Assembly: GCA_016186095.1 (NCBI GenBank)
Contig: JACPMG010000024.1
Coordinates: 1-35,515, forward strand
Length of the DNA: 35,515 nucleotides
From: Candidatus Sungiibacteriota bacterium
GTDB taxonomy: Bacteria > Patescibacteriota > Minisyncoccia > Sungbacterales > HO2-52-23
Reading direction: 5' to 3'
The translations under genes were made by a program, and so were the position numbers. The notes beneath the pieces are model-generated. The model was given only the letters and a program-made list of their open reading frames with translations, was not told where the DNA came from and made no database searches. Shown piece after piece: positions 22,170-29,408 of this stretch (its first letter is position 1; every line of letters starts with the position of its first letter).

Positions 22170-23258
22170 ATGGAGGCGACTGACCTAAAATTTCTCAATG
22201 CGCTAAATTCCATTCCCGGCGTGGGATCGGCAACTTTGCGAACTCTGAAAAATCATTTCGGAACGTATGAGGCCGCGTGGCGCGCAACCGAGCAGGAACT
22301 TGCTCAAACGGGAATTACCGCGAAAGCATTGCAATCTATTTTATGGAAGCGCCCCTCTCTTCACCCCGACCGCGAACTGCAAAAGCTTGCCAAAGAAAAT
22401 ATCTGGACACTTACCGAAGACGATGAGAACTATCCTTCATATATAAAAGAAATAACAAACCCCCCGGTAATACTTTATGGAAAAGGGGCGATGCTCGATG
22501 AGCGCATATCCATCGGCGTAGTCGGCACCAGACGCCCCACCGCCTACGGGATTGAGGCAACCCAAACTATTGTACGCGAACTTGCCCAAGCCGGACTTAC
22601 CATAGTAAGCGGCCTTGCTTCAGGAATTGATGCCAGGGCGCATGATACTACCGTTGAGGCCGGAGGAAAAACCATTGCCGTTCTCGGATCAGGCCTTGAT
22701 CACTACTCTATTTTCCCGCCGGAAAATCGGGGTCTGGCGCGCAGGATCGTTGAAGGGGGCGGAACGCTTCTTTGTGAATACGCGCCCGGAACTCCGGCGG
22801 TAAAGGAACACTTTCCGGCCAGAAATAGAATTATCTCCGGCCTATCCCGCGGGGTTCTGGTAATTGAGGCGCGGGAAAAATCCGGCGCCCGCATCACCAC
22901 GCGTATGGCTATGGAGCAAAATCGCGACGTGTTCGCGCTTCCCGGCTCCATCTTTTCCCCGACTTCGCGCTGGCCGCTCATGCTGATACAACAGGGTGCA
23001 AAACTGGTAACATCCGCCCAAGACATTTTAGAGGAGCTGGGAATAGAGTATAATAAAGATAGCGCACAAAAACTTAATGAAATATTTGGAGAAAATGAAA
23101 AAACGCTGCTGGATATTTTGGAAGCGCCGCTGGGAGTTGACGCCCTTAAAGAAAAAACCGGCCTGGCCACCGGAGCCATCATGGCCACGCTCTCTATGCT
23201 GGAGCTTAAAGGTAGCATAAGAAATCTCGGTGGCGACACCTATCAAAAAATAAGCTGA
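22170..23258 (+). CDS. dprA: DNA-processing protein DprA (Smf)
   Basis: 362 residues. DprA binds incoming single-stranded DNA and loads RecA during natural transformation. An N-terminal HhH/SAM-like region (LNALNSIPGVGSATLRTLKNHFGTYEAAW) precedes the Rossmann core: GVVGTRRPTAYGIEATQTIVRELAQAGLTIVSGLASGIDARAH, then GSGLDHYSIFPPENRGLARRI and HFPARNRIISGLSRGVLVIEAREKSGARITTRMAMEQNRDVFALPGSI. A C-terminal winged-helix-like stretch (ILEAPLGVDALKEKTGLATGAIMATLSMLELKGSIRNLGGDTYQKI) closes it. No Shine-Dalgarno; predicted leaderless. topA starts 5 nt after its stop, so the two share a transcript. It supports DNA uptake capacity, but no com genes lie here. Confidence 0.95.
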   Translation: MEATDLKFLNALNSIPGVGSATLRTLKNHFGTYEAAWRATEQELAQTGITAKALQSILWKRPSLHPDRELQKLAKENIWTLTEDDENYPSYIKEITNPPVILYGKGAMLDERISIGVVGTRRPTAYGIEATQTIVRELAQAGLTIVSGLASGIDARAHDTTVEAGGKTIAVLGSGLDHYSIFPPENRGLARRIVEGGGTLLCEYAPGTPAVKEHFPARNRIISGLSRGVLVIEAREKSGARITTRMAMEQNRDVFALPGSIFSPTSRWPLMLIQQGAKLVTSAQDILEELGIEYNKDSAQKLNEIFGENEKTLLDILEAPLGVDALKEKTGLATGAIMATLSMLELKGSIRNLGGDTYQKIS

Positions 23259-23262
23259 CCGA

Positions 23263-25281
23263 ATGAAAAAAAGTTTAATAATCGTTGAGTCTCCGACTAA
23301 AAGCCGCACCATCTCCCGCTTCCTCGGGAGCAATTTTGTAGTGGAGTCCTCCTACGGACATGTGCGCGATCTGCCTCGCTCCAAACTCGGCGTGGACGTA
23401 GAAAACAATTTCGAGCCGCAATATTTAATCCCGCGCAAAGCCGCCCCTAATGTCAAAAAGCTGAAAGCCGCGGCCCAAACGGCAGAAAAAATAATTCTCG
23501 CGACAGATGAGGACCGCGAGGGCGAGGCCATAGCCTGGCATCTTATATCAGCGCTGGGCCTGGAAGACAAGCCCGGCGATAAAATCGAGAGGATCGTATT
23601 CCACGAAATCACCAAAAAAGCTATAGAGGAGGCGCTAAAAAAACCGCGCGATCTGGACATGAAGCTGGTAGACGCCCAGCAGGCACGAAGAATTTTAGAC
23701 CGGCTTGTAGGATATAAACTCTCCCCGTTTTTATGGAAAAAAATATACCGGGGTCTTTCGGCCGGGCGCGTGCAATCGGTGGCCGTGCGTTTGATCGTGG
23801 AACGCGAGCGGGAAATTCAGGAATTCAAACCGGAGGAGTACTGGACGATTAGCGCATTACTCAAAAAAAATAAAGATGAATTTATAGCCGGCCTCGCAAA
23901 AATTGGCGGAGAAGCGCTGGACAAATTTGCCATAAAAAATTCCCGAGAGGCCGGAGAAATAGTTAAAAATTTGGAAGACGCGGAGTGGACGGTAGAAAAT
24001 GTAGAAAAACGTGCGGTATCAAAAAATCCATCACCGCCCTTTACCACCTCAACCCTCCAGCAGGAAGCATTTCGGCGGCTCGGATTTTCGGCCAAACAAA
24101 CCATGATGTTGGCCCAACAACTTTATGAGGGAATGGAACTGGGCGAAGGGCCGGTGGGGCTTATAACCTACATGAGAACCGACTCCGTCAATCTTTCGGA
24201 GGAGTCTTTAAAAGAGGCGAGCGGATTCTTAAAAAAAGAGGTTGGAGAAAAATATGCGCTCCCCTCGCCTCGCCGATTCAAGACCAAATCCAAAGGCGCG
24301 CAGGAGGCACACGAGGCCATCCGCCCGACTGACCCCTGGAGAACGCCGGAATCCGTAAAAACTTTTCTGGACCGAAGGCAGTATCGCCTTTATGAACTAA
24401 TATGGCAGAGATTCATCGCGACGCAGATGCCGCAAGCGATTTTCGACAGCACAGCTGTCGAAATCGCAGTTACTAGTAACCAGTTACCCGTAACTAAATA
24501 CACTTTCCGCGCCACCGGACAAACGCTGAAGTTTGACGGCTTTCTCAAAATCTATCCGACGAAGTTTGCCGAACTTGAGCTTCCGGATTTAACACCCCAA
24601 GAAAAACTTGAACTGAAGGAGTTAAAACCCGAACAGCATTTTACCGAGCCGCCGCCCCGCTACAACGAAGCGTCTTTGGTAAAGACGCTCGAAAAATATG
24701 GCATTGGCCGTCCTTCCACTTACGCTCCCACTATTTCCACCATACAGGATCGCGGATACGTGGAGCGCTACGAGCGGAGATACTTGAGGCCCGCCGAAAT
24801 AGGTTTTGTGGTAAACGACATGCTGGTGGAACACTTTCCCGAAATTGTTGATATACAATTTACCGCCAAAATGGAAGAGGAGCTGGATGAAATCGCCGAA
24901 GGAAAAAGGCCGTGGCAGCCGGTGATCCGCGAATTCTACGAACCCTTTGCCAAACACTTGGAACAAAAGTACGAGGAGGTGGAAAAACATGCGGTCACCG
25001 AGACCACCGATGAGATTTGCGAGAAATGCGGGAAACCCATGGTAATAAAACTCGGCCGCTTTGGGAAATTTTTGGCCTGCTCCGGATTTCCCGAATGTAA
25101 AAATGCCAAACCCATTAAGACAGCGCCCGAGACCATAGATATGAAATGTCCAAAATGCGTAGAAGGTGATATTGTCATCCGCAGAACCAGACGCGGGAGA
25201 ATGTTTTTCGGATGCTCGCGTTATCCGGAGTGTGATTTTGCATCCTGGACTGATCCGAGAAAAGAAAAGACGGAGAAATAA
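23263..25281 (+). CDS. topA: DNA topoisomerase I (type IA)
   Basis: 672 residues. It relaxes negative supercoils by transient single-strand breakage. Toprim domain: LIIVESPTKSRTISRFLG and ATDEDREGEAIAWHL (DxDxExG type metal site). Gate region PPFTTSTLQQEAFRRLGFSAKQTM, then the active-site tyrosine in GLITYMRTDSVNLS near residue 303. Two C-terminal zinc ribbons remain: CEKCGKPM...CSGFPEC and CPKC...CSRYPEC. An insert VTSNQLPVTK before YTFRATGQTLKFDGF is encoded by a GTTAC-rich palindrome and looks like an in-frame repeat insertion. It shares a transcript with dprA. Confidence 0.96.
   Translation: MKKSLIIVESPTKSRTISRFLGSNFVVESSYGHVRDLPRSKLGVDVENNFEPQYLIPRKAAPNVKKLKAAAQTAEKIILATDEDREGEAIAWHLISALGLEDKPGDKIERIVFHEITKKAIEEALKKPRDLDMKLVDAQQARRILDRLVGYKLSPFLWKKIYRGLSAGRVQSVAVRLIVEREREIQEFKPEEYWTISALLKKNKDEFIAGLAKIGGEALDKFAIKNSREAGEIVKNLEDAEWTVENVEKRAVSKNPSPPFTTSTLQQEAFRRLGFSAKQTMMLAQQLYEGMELGEGPVGLITYMRTDSVNLSEESLKEASGFLKKEVGEKYALPSPRRFKTKSKGAQEAHEAIRPTDPWRTPESVKTFLDRRQYRLYELIWQRFIATQMPQAIFDSTAVEIAVTSNQLPVTKYTFRATGQTLKFDGFLKIYPTKFAELELPDLTPQEKLELKELKPEQHFTEPPPRYNEASLVKTLEKYGIGRPSTYAPTISTIQDRGYVERYERRYLRPAEIGFVVNDMLVEHFPEIVDIQFTAKMEEELDEIAEGKRPWQPVIREFYEPFAKHLEQKYEEVEKHAVTETTDEICEKCGKPMVIKLGRFGKFLACSGFPECKNAKPIKTAPETIDMKCPKCVEGDIVIRRTRRGRMFFGCSRYPECDFASWTDPRKEKTEK
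24466..24496. repeat. GTTAC palindrome inserted in topA
   Basis: GTTACTAGTAAC (24469-24480) followed by GTTACCCGTAAC (24483-24494), encoding VTSNQLPVTK in frame. A hairpin TTTCGACAGC-ACA-GCTGTCGAAA lies just before it. Confidence 0.6.
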
Positions 25282-25303
25282 AGCAGCGCCCGCGATGGAC
25301 GCT
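25275..25303 (-). terminator. Terminator of the 62-aa gene, abutting topA
   Basis: On the minus strand AGCGTCC-ATCGC-GGGCGCT (25303-25285, one wobble) then GCTTTATTT. It starts 4 nt beyond the topA stop, so it may also protect the topA 3' end. Confidence 0.55.
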
Positions 25304-25309
25304 TATTGA

Positions 25310-25498
25310 CTAACTCTGCTTAGAGAGTGAACTCAAACTGTACCACTCCGGCTCAGCTCGTGCCTCTAGATCTGCGACCAGAAACCCTTTATAGGTATCT
25401 ATTTGGACAACAACACCATTTATCACGCCTGCTTTTCCGCCGGTCGCTCTTACTCGATCCCCTATCTTGATACCAGTACCAGGCATTTGCTTATACAT
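25310..25498 (-). CDS. Orphan small SH3/KOW-like protein (62 aa)
   Basis: ATG 25498 is preceded by AGGAGGAGAAGCT, a very strong Shine-Dalgarno. The product MYKQMPGTGIKIGDRVRATGGKAGVINGVVVQIDTYKGFLVADLEARAEPEWYSLSSLSKQS reads like a short beta-barrel: IKIGDRVRATGG-x-x-G-x-x-x-G-x-V is the sort of pattern found in KOW/SH3-type barrels. No membrane segment. Function unknown. It is a monocistronic unit with its own promoter and terminator between topA and rel. Confidence 0.65.
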   Translation of the reverse strand: MYKQMPGTGIKIGDRVRATGGKAGVINGVVVQIDTYKGFLVADLEARAEPEWYSLSSLSKQS

Positions 25499-25531
25499 AG
25501 CTTCTCCTCCTAGCCGAAAGAACGCTCATCA

Positions 25532-25561
25532 ACGGTAGCAAGCGAGTGAGTCGGCTGTCAA
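25532..25561 (-). promoter_or_regulatory. Promoter of the 62-aa gene
   Basis: Minus strand TTGACA (25561-25556), an 18-nt spacer, TACCGT (25537-25532). The -35 abuts the T tail of the preceding terminator. Confidence 0.55.
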
Positions 25562-25604
25562 ATTAAAACAGCGCCGCGGGTCGAGCTAAACTCGATAGGG
25601 CGCT
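25562..25604 (-). terminator. Forked terminator, copy 1
   Basis: AGCGCC (25570-25575) / GGCGCT (25599-25604) enclosing a second stem TCGAG (25581-25585) / CTCGA (25591-25595); minus-strand tail GTTTTAATTT. Same design as 27981-28024. Confidence 0.7.
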
Positions 25605-26017
25605 TACGTCTTTTTCCCTCCTTCGAAAAATCCGGCTCTGGTCAATTTCTCCATCAGCTGGCGCTGCTTGAGAAAAAAGATTTTTAGACGGACGGCGTTA
25701 CGGAATATCTCGAAACCAAAGATCAGGTTCGCAAGCTTATCAAAAGACAACTCTTGGCGGTGACAAAAACCCGCTCCTGGCGCAGCCGACATCCTTGTAT
25801 CCCAGTCAAATTTGTCACATCCCAACTTCGGGCAGTAGAAAATCGCTGTGACACCATGCGCTTCCGCAATCGCTTCATCATGAAGCTCATGAAGAGGGAC
25901 GCCATCATGCCGCGTGCAGTATCCAGGTTTGGCCGGGGCATGCTTGCCGCACCACTGGCTTGGATCGCGGGTAGCAACACCGGCAGCCAAGCTTGGCGTC
26001 AAACCATCGAATTCCAT
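25604..26017 (-). CDS. Orphan protein with repeated Cys/His motifs (137 aa)
   Basis: ATG 26017 is preceded by AAGGAG with a 7-nt gap; the GTG one codon earlier is less likely. The product has WCGKHAPAKPGYCTRH (CxxH, seven residues, CxxH), followed by YCPKLGCDKF and later GAGFCHRQ. These may form two metal sites. The C-terminal third is basic and helical (IFRNAVRLKIFFLKQRQLMEKLTRAGFFEGGKKT). No signal peptide. The family is not recognised. Its leader overlaps the rel promoter on the other strand, so the divergent genes share this region. A forked terminator follows and is immediately succeeded by the promoter of the next small gene. Confidence 0.65.
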   Translation of the reverse strand: MEFDGLTPSLAAGVATRDPSQWCGKHAPAKPGYCTRHDGVPLHELHDEAIAEAHGVTAIFYCPKLGCDKFDWDTRMSAAPGAGFCHRQELSFDKLANLIFGFEIFRNAVRLKIFFLKQRQLMEKLTRAGFFEGGKKT

Positions 26018-26028
26018 CACGCATCTCC

Positions 26029-26056
26029 TTGAAAATAGGACCGAATTTAATATACA
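26029..26056 (+). promoter_or_regulatory. rel promoter, near-leaderless arrangement
   Basis: TTGAAA (26029-26034), a 16-nt spacer, TATACA (26051-26056), 11 nt before ATG 26068. Confidence 0.65.
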
Positions 26057-26067
26057 ATATGCTCACT

Positions 26068-27789
26068 ATGAGCGCAACCTCACTACTTGAAAAATTAAAA
26101 ATTCAAGCCCGTCCGACAGAAGATCTGGAATTGGTAAAAAGAGCGTATGACTTTGCCGCGCAAGCGCACGAGGGACAGAAAAGAAAATCCGGGGAACCAT
26201 ATATCATACATCCCCTGGCGGTTGCCGAGCACTTGGTAGAACTAAATCTTGATACACCCACTATTGCCGCCGCACTCCTGCATGACGTCGTTGAGGACAC
26301 GCGTTACACGCTACACGATTTGCGAAGCGAATTCGGAGATGAAATCGCCTTTTTGGTTGAAGGTGTTACCAAACTTGATAAAATTCGCTACAAGGGCACC
26401 GAGCGCTCGGCCGAATCCTTGAGGAAAATGTTTCTGGCCGTGGCCGAGGACGTGCGCATAGTTCTTCTGAAACTGGTGGACCGGCTACACAATATGAAAA
26501 CCCTACGACACGTTGCGCCCGAGAAACAAAAAAGGATTGCTTTAGAGACCCTGGAAATTTACGCCCCGCTTGCTTACCGCTTGGGCATCGGAGAACTTAA
26601 GGGGCAGCTTGAAGATCTTGCTTTTCCTTATGTTTATCCCAAGGAACACGAATGGCTTGAGAAAACGGTTCATGATCACTTCCACAATCGCCGCCGATAC
26701 GTTGAAGGCCTTAAGCCGGTCGTGGCCGAAGAGCTAGTCAAGGAAGAAATCCCCTTTTTGGATATCCACGCGCGAGCCAAACACTATTACTCTCTTTACA
26801 AAAAAATTCTTAAGTACGATATGGATATCAGTAAAGTGTTTGACCTGGTGGCGTTGCGGATTATTCTTCCTAACATCGAGCAATGCTACGCAGCACTTGG
26901 CGTCATCCACAAAATATGGAGACCGGTGCCCGGACTCGTAAAAGACTATATCGCCCTTCCCAAGCCCAACGGCTATCGCTCGCTGCACACCACGGTTTTT
27001 GGGCCAGAAGGTCGCACCATAGAATTCCAGATACGCACAAAGGAGATGCACGAGGAGGCGGAAAACGGTATTGCCGCGCATTGGGCTTACTCGGAAACCA
27101 AGGGCACACCGGCCTATACAAAACATCTGACATCATTTGCGCCGCAAAAAGAGCTTCTCTGGATTCATCAACTTCGTGAATGGCAAAAAGATTTTGAGAA
27201 TCCGGATGAATTTCTGGAATCTTTAAAAATAGATTTCTTTAAAAACAGAATTTTTGTCCTAAGCCCCAAGGGCGATGTATTTGATCTCCCGGAAGACGCT
27301 ACGCCTATTGATTTTGCCTACCATGTGCACAGCGATATCGGAAACACCACCACGGGCGCCAAGGTAAACGGAAAAATGGTAGCGCTGGACCATACTCTGA
27401 AAAACGGGGACGTGGTGGAGATTCTTACACAGAAAAATAAAAAACCCAGTTCCGGCTGGTTGAGTTTTATAAAGAGCGCTCAAGCGCGAAAGAAAGTTTC
27501 CGCCTTTATGAAAAAAGCGCGCGAGGAGCGGCTATTTGAAAAACCGGGCGGGGAGATAGCAGAGCTCCGCCTTAGCGCACAAGATCGATTAGGGCTTCTG
27601 CGCGACGTATCTTCCGTTTTCGCGCGGCAAAAGGTTAATATGAAAAACGTGGCGAGTGACACCAAAAATAGATTCTATCCGCTGTTCGTAATCCAGGCCT
27701 CGTTTAAAAGCCGCGCGGAGCTTGAGAAAATGATGGTGAAATTGAAAGAGGTAAAGGGAGTGGAGGAGGTAGGGTATAAACTGCTTTAG
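26068..27789 (+). CDS. rel: RelA/SpoT-family (p)ppGpp synthetase/hydrolase, shortened
   Basis: 573 residues from ATG 26068 (the track start at 25993 ignores the promoter; ATG 26059 is an alternative). The HD hydrolase domain is intact (YIIHPLAVAEHLVEL, LLHDVVEDT, DRLHNMKTL). The synthetase domain has ARAKHYYSLYKKI and ALPKPNGYRSLHTTVFGPEGRTIEFQIRTKEMHEEAENGIAAHWAY. A TGS domain follows (VLSPKGDVFDLPEDATPIDFAYHVHSDIGNTTTGAKVNGKMVALDHTLKNGDVVEI), then a short link and an ACT domain (LRLSAQDRLGLLRDVSSVFARQKVNMKNV). The usual helical and zinc-finger segments between TGS and ACT appear to be missing, which explains the short length. Both activities look possible. Start lacks a Shine-Dalgarno. Confidence 0.95.
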   Translation: MSATSLLEKLKIQARPTEDLELVKRAYDFAAQAHEGQKRKSGEPYIIHPLAVAEHLVELNLDTPTIAAALLHDVVEDTRYTLHDLRSEFGDEIAFLVEGVTKLDKIRYKGTERSAESLRKMFLAVAEDVRIVLLKLVDRLHNMKTLRHVAPEKQKRIALETLEIYAPLAYRLGIGELKGQLEDLAFPYVYPKEHEWLEKTVHDHFHNRRRYVEGLKPVVAEELVKEEIPFLDIHARAKHYYSLYKKILKYDMDISKVFDLVALRIILPNIEQCYAALGVIHKIWRPVPGLVKDYIALPKPNGYRSLHTTVFGPEGRTIEFQIRTKEMHEEAENGIAAHWAYSETKGTPAYTKHLTSFAPQKELLWIHQLREWQKDFENPDEFLESLKIDFFKNRIFVLSPKGDVFDLPEDATPIDFAYHVHSDIGNTTTGAKVNGKMVALDHTLKNGDVVEILTQKNKKPSSGWLSFIKSAQARKKVSAFMKKAREERLFEKPGGEIAELRLSAQDRLGLLRDVSSVFARQKVNMKNVASDTKNRFYPLFVIQASFKSRAELEKMMVKLKEVKGVEEVGYKLL

Positions 27790-27792
27790 GTT

Positions 27793-27886
27793 GTTTAACG
27801 GGTTCCCTCGCCCCGCCCTTGTCCGCTCAAAAAGGTAACCTCTCCTTCATTTCGCGGACGAAGGGCAGGGCTCGACCCGCTAAACG
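27793..27886. repeat. Palindromic element after rel, related to 884-1043
   Basis: Outer stem GTTTAACGGGT (27793-27803) / ACCCGCTAAAC (27875-27885) with one mismatch; inner GCCCTTGTCCGC (27815-27826) / GCGGACGAAGGGC. Its right arm, read on the other strand, contains GGGTCGAGCCCTGCCCTT, close to GGTCGAGCCCCGCTCTT of the first element. TTTTT follows on the plus strand, so it may also end the rel transcript. The rest of 27887-27980 holds nothing recognisable. Confidence 0.65.
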
Positions 27887-27980
27887 TTTTTGGCGAAAAC
27901 ATAAAAACGGCGCAAGGCCCTCGAAAGGCATGGCAGACTCGTTTTAAAAACAATTTAAAGGCGTGGAGAAAATAGAGAAG

Positions 27981-28024
27981 AAACAAAAAATGGCCCGTGA
28001 GTCGAGCTGAGCTCGACGAGGGCC
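27981..28024 (-). terminator. Forked terminator, copy 2
   Basis: GGCCC (27992-27996) / GGGCC (28020-28024) enclosing GTCGAGC (28001-28007) / GCTCGAC (28011-28017); minus-strand tail TTTTTTGTTT. Confidence 0.7.
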
Positions 28025-28038
28025 GATCTTGCTTTATC

Positions 28039-28281
28039 TTAGGAAGAGCTGAACGATATCCAAAGAGCTATTCCGGTGCTCACCACAATAGCTGTCGCAA
28101 TAACTCTCGCAATAGCCGTATGCTTACGGCACGATACGTACTTCCCGCCGATATTGTAGCAACCACACTGGTGCGCTTTATGTGAAGGGTTTTTCCCACA
28201 AAACTCCATTCTCCCGTCCGCAAATGACCAGCAACCACATGCGTAACCGATACCACTGATTCCGCCGTCTGTCACGCCCAT
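28039..28281 (-). CDS. Cysteine-repeat, tail-anchored small protein (80 aa)
   Basis: ATG 28281 follows AGGAGAAGCAC. The N-terminal part has two copies of a motif: CGCWSFADGRMEFCGKN and CGCYNIGGKYVSCRKH, that is CGC-aromatic-x(n)-G-x4-C, consistent with two small metal or disulfide knots. The C-terminal ARVIATAIVVSTGIALWISF is a single hydrophobic segment ending four residues from the stop, so this is probably a tail-anchored membrane protein. The family is not recognised. It lies between parB and the rel 3' end with its own forked terminator. No clear promoter was found, so it might be transcribed from parAB. Confidence 0.65.
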   Translation of the reverse strand: MGVTDGGISGIGYACGCWSFADGRMEFCGKNPSHKAHQCGCYNIGGKYVSCRKHTAIARVIATAIVVSTGIALWISFSSS

Positions 28282-28316
28282 GTGCTTCTCCTATTCAAAC
28301 TTGTACTAAAATCAGC

Positions 28317-29327
28317 TTATACTTCTCTTATCAGTTTGTCCAGTATCCCTCTTAATTCCTCCTCCGAGTAAAACTCCACCACAATTTTTCCGCGCTCGCC
28401 TAATCTTTCAAGTTTCACTTTAGTGCCAAGCTTCTCTTCAAGCCGATGCTGCCAGGAACGCATCTCCGGGTCTTGCACCGCAGCCGGTCTGCGACGCGGC
28501 ACAAAAATTTTACCGGAAACCTGCCGCGCCCTATTTTCCGCCTCGCGCACGGTCAGACGATCCATCACCACGGCGTTATAAACTTCCGTCTGTTTCGTTA
28601 AATCATCACCTGCCATCAGAATCGCCCGCGCATGCCCTTCGGTGATTTTTCCGGAGTGCAAAGCTCCCTGAATTTCTGAAGGAAGCGAAAGAAGACGCAG
28701 GGTATTGGCAATGAGCTCGCGCGATTTTCCAATACGCTCGCCGATTTCGCGCTGTACCAGATGAAACTCATCAATCAACTGCTTGAACGCCCGCGCGCGC
28801 TCCATGGGGTTTAAATCTTCGCGCTGAACATTTTCAATTAAAGCCAGCTCCAGCCGTATACGATCATCCGGAATACCGCGGCGTATCATGGCCGGGATTT
28901 GTAGAAGACCGGCTAGCCTCGCCGCGCGCCACCTTCTTTCCCCAGCAATCAACTGATATCTCACGTCTAAACCCGTAGGGGTTTCAATCTCGCGTTTAGT
29001 TACCAAAATCGGCTGTAATACTCCGTGTTCTCGTATGGAATTTGCTAAATCTTTAAGCGCACTCTCGACAAACTCCCTTCGCGGCTGAAAAGGATTGGGT
29101 TCTATCTTTTCCACCTCGATCCAAAAAACCGAATCGCTCCTTTTGGGGGTGAAGTGATCCTGGAAATTGGAAACACGAGGCCTGCCCAATTCGGATAAAA
29201 AAACTTTTGGCCTTTCCTCCTGTTTCGGCTCGGATAAATTCTCCTGCATAGTATCTGAAATAGCCGGCACCTCGTCCGGTTGTTTGTCTGGAATTAATGA
29301 CTCCAATCCCTTTCCAAGTGGCTCCAT
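28317..29327 (-). CDS. parB: Chromosome partitioning protein ParB (Spo0J)
   Basis: 336 residues from ATG 29327 (the track start runs 21 codons into a repeat element). ParB is a CTP-dependent clamp that loads at parS and works with ParA in chromosome segregation. The N-terminus MEPLGKGLESLIP matches the ParA-stimulating peptide. After a linker come VEKIEPNPFQPRREF, the CTP-binding GERRWRAARLAG motif, LALIENVQREDLNPMERARAF, and a helix-turn-helix around LVQREIGERIGKSRELIANTLRLL. The C-terminal dimerisation region ends LRGILDKLIREV. It follows parA with a TACGAAA palindrome in the gap. I found no parS-like 16-mer nearby. Confidence 0.95.
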   Translation of the reverse strand: MEPLGKGLESLIPDKQPDEVPAISDTMQENLSEPKQEERPKVFLSELGRPRVSNFQDHFTPKRSDSVFWIEVEKIEPNPFQPRREFVESALKDLANSIREHGVLQPILVTKREIETPTGLDVRYQLIAGERRWRAARLAGLLQIPAMIRRGIPDDRIRLELALIENVQREDLNPMERARAFKQLIDEFHLVQREIGERIGKSRELIANTLRLLSLPSEIQGALHSGKITEGHARAILMAGDDLTKQTEVYNAVVMDRLTVREAENRARQVSGKIFVPRRRPAAVQDPEMRSWQHRLEEKLGTKVKLERLGERGKIVVEFYSEEELRGILDKLIREV

Positions 29328-29334
29328 AGTGTGG

Positions 29335-29405
29335 CTACGAAATACGAAAAAATACGAAACTACGAAACCGGTTTTCGTATATTCGTACACTTTCGTATTT
29401 CGTAG
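29335..29405. repeat. TACGAAA palindromic element, copy 3
   Basis: CTACGAAATACGAAAAAATACGAAAC on the left is approximately complementary to TTTCGTATATTCG...TTTCGTATTTCGTAG on the right. It occupies the parA-parB gap. Confidence 0.75.
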
Positions 29406-29408
29406 AGA

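Noticed and set aside
28317-29400. parS sites near parAB
   Set aside because: I looked for a 16-mer close to TGTTTCACGTGAAACA and saw none; the TACGAAA palindrome does not match it.
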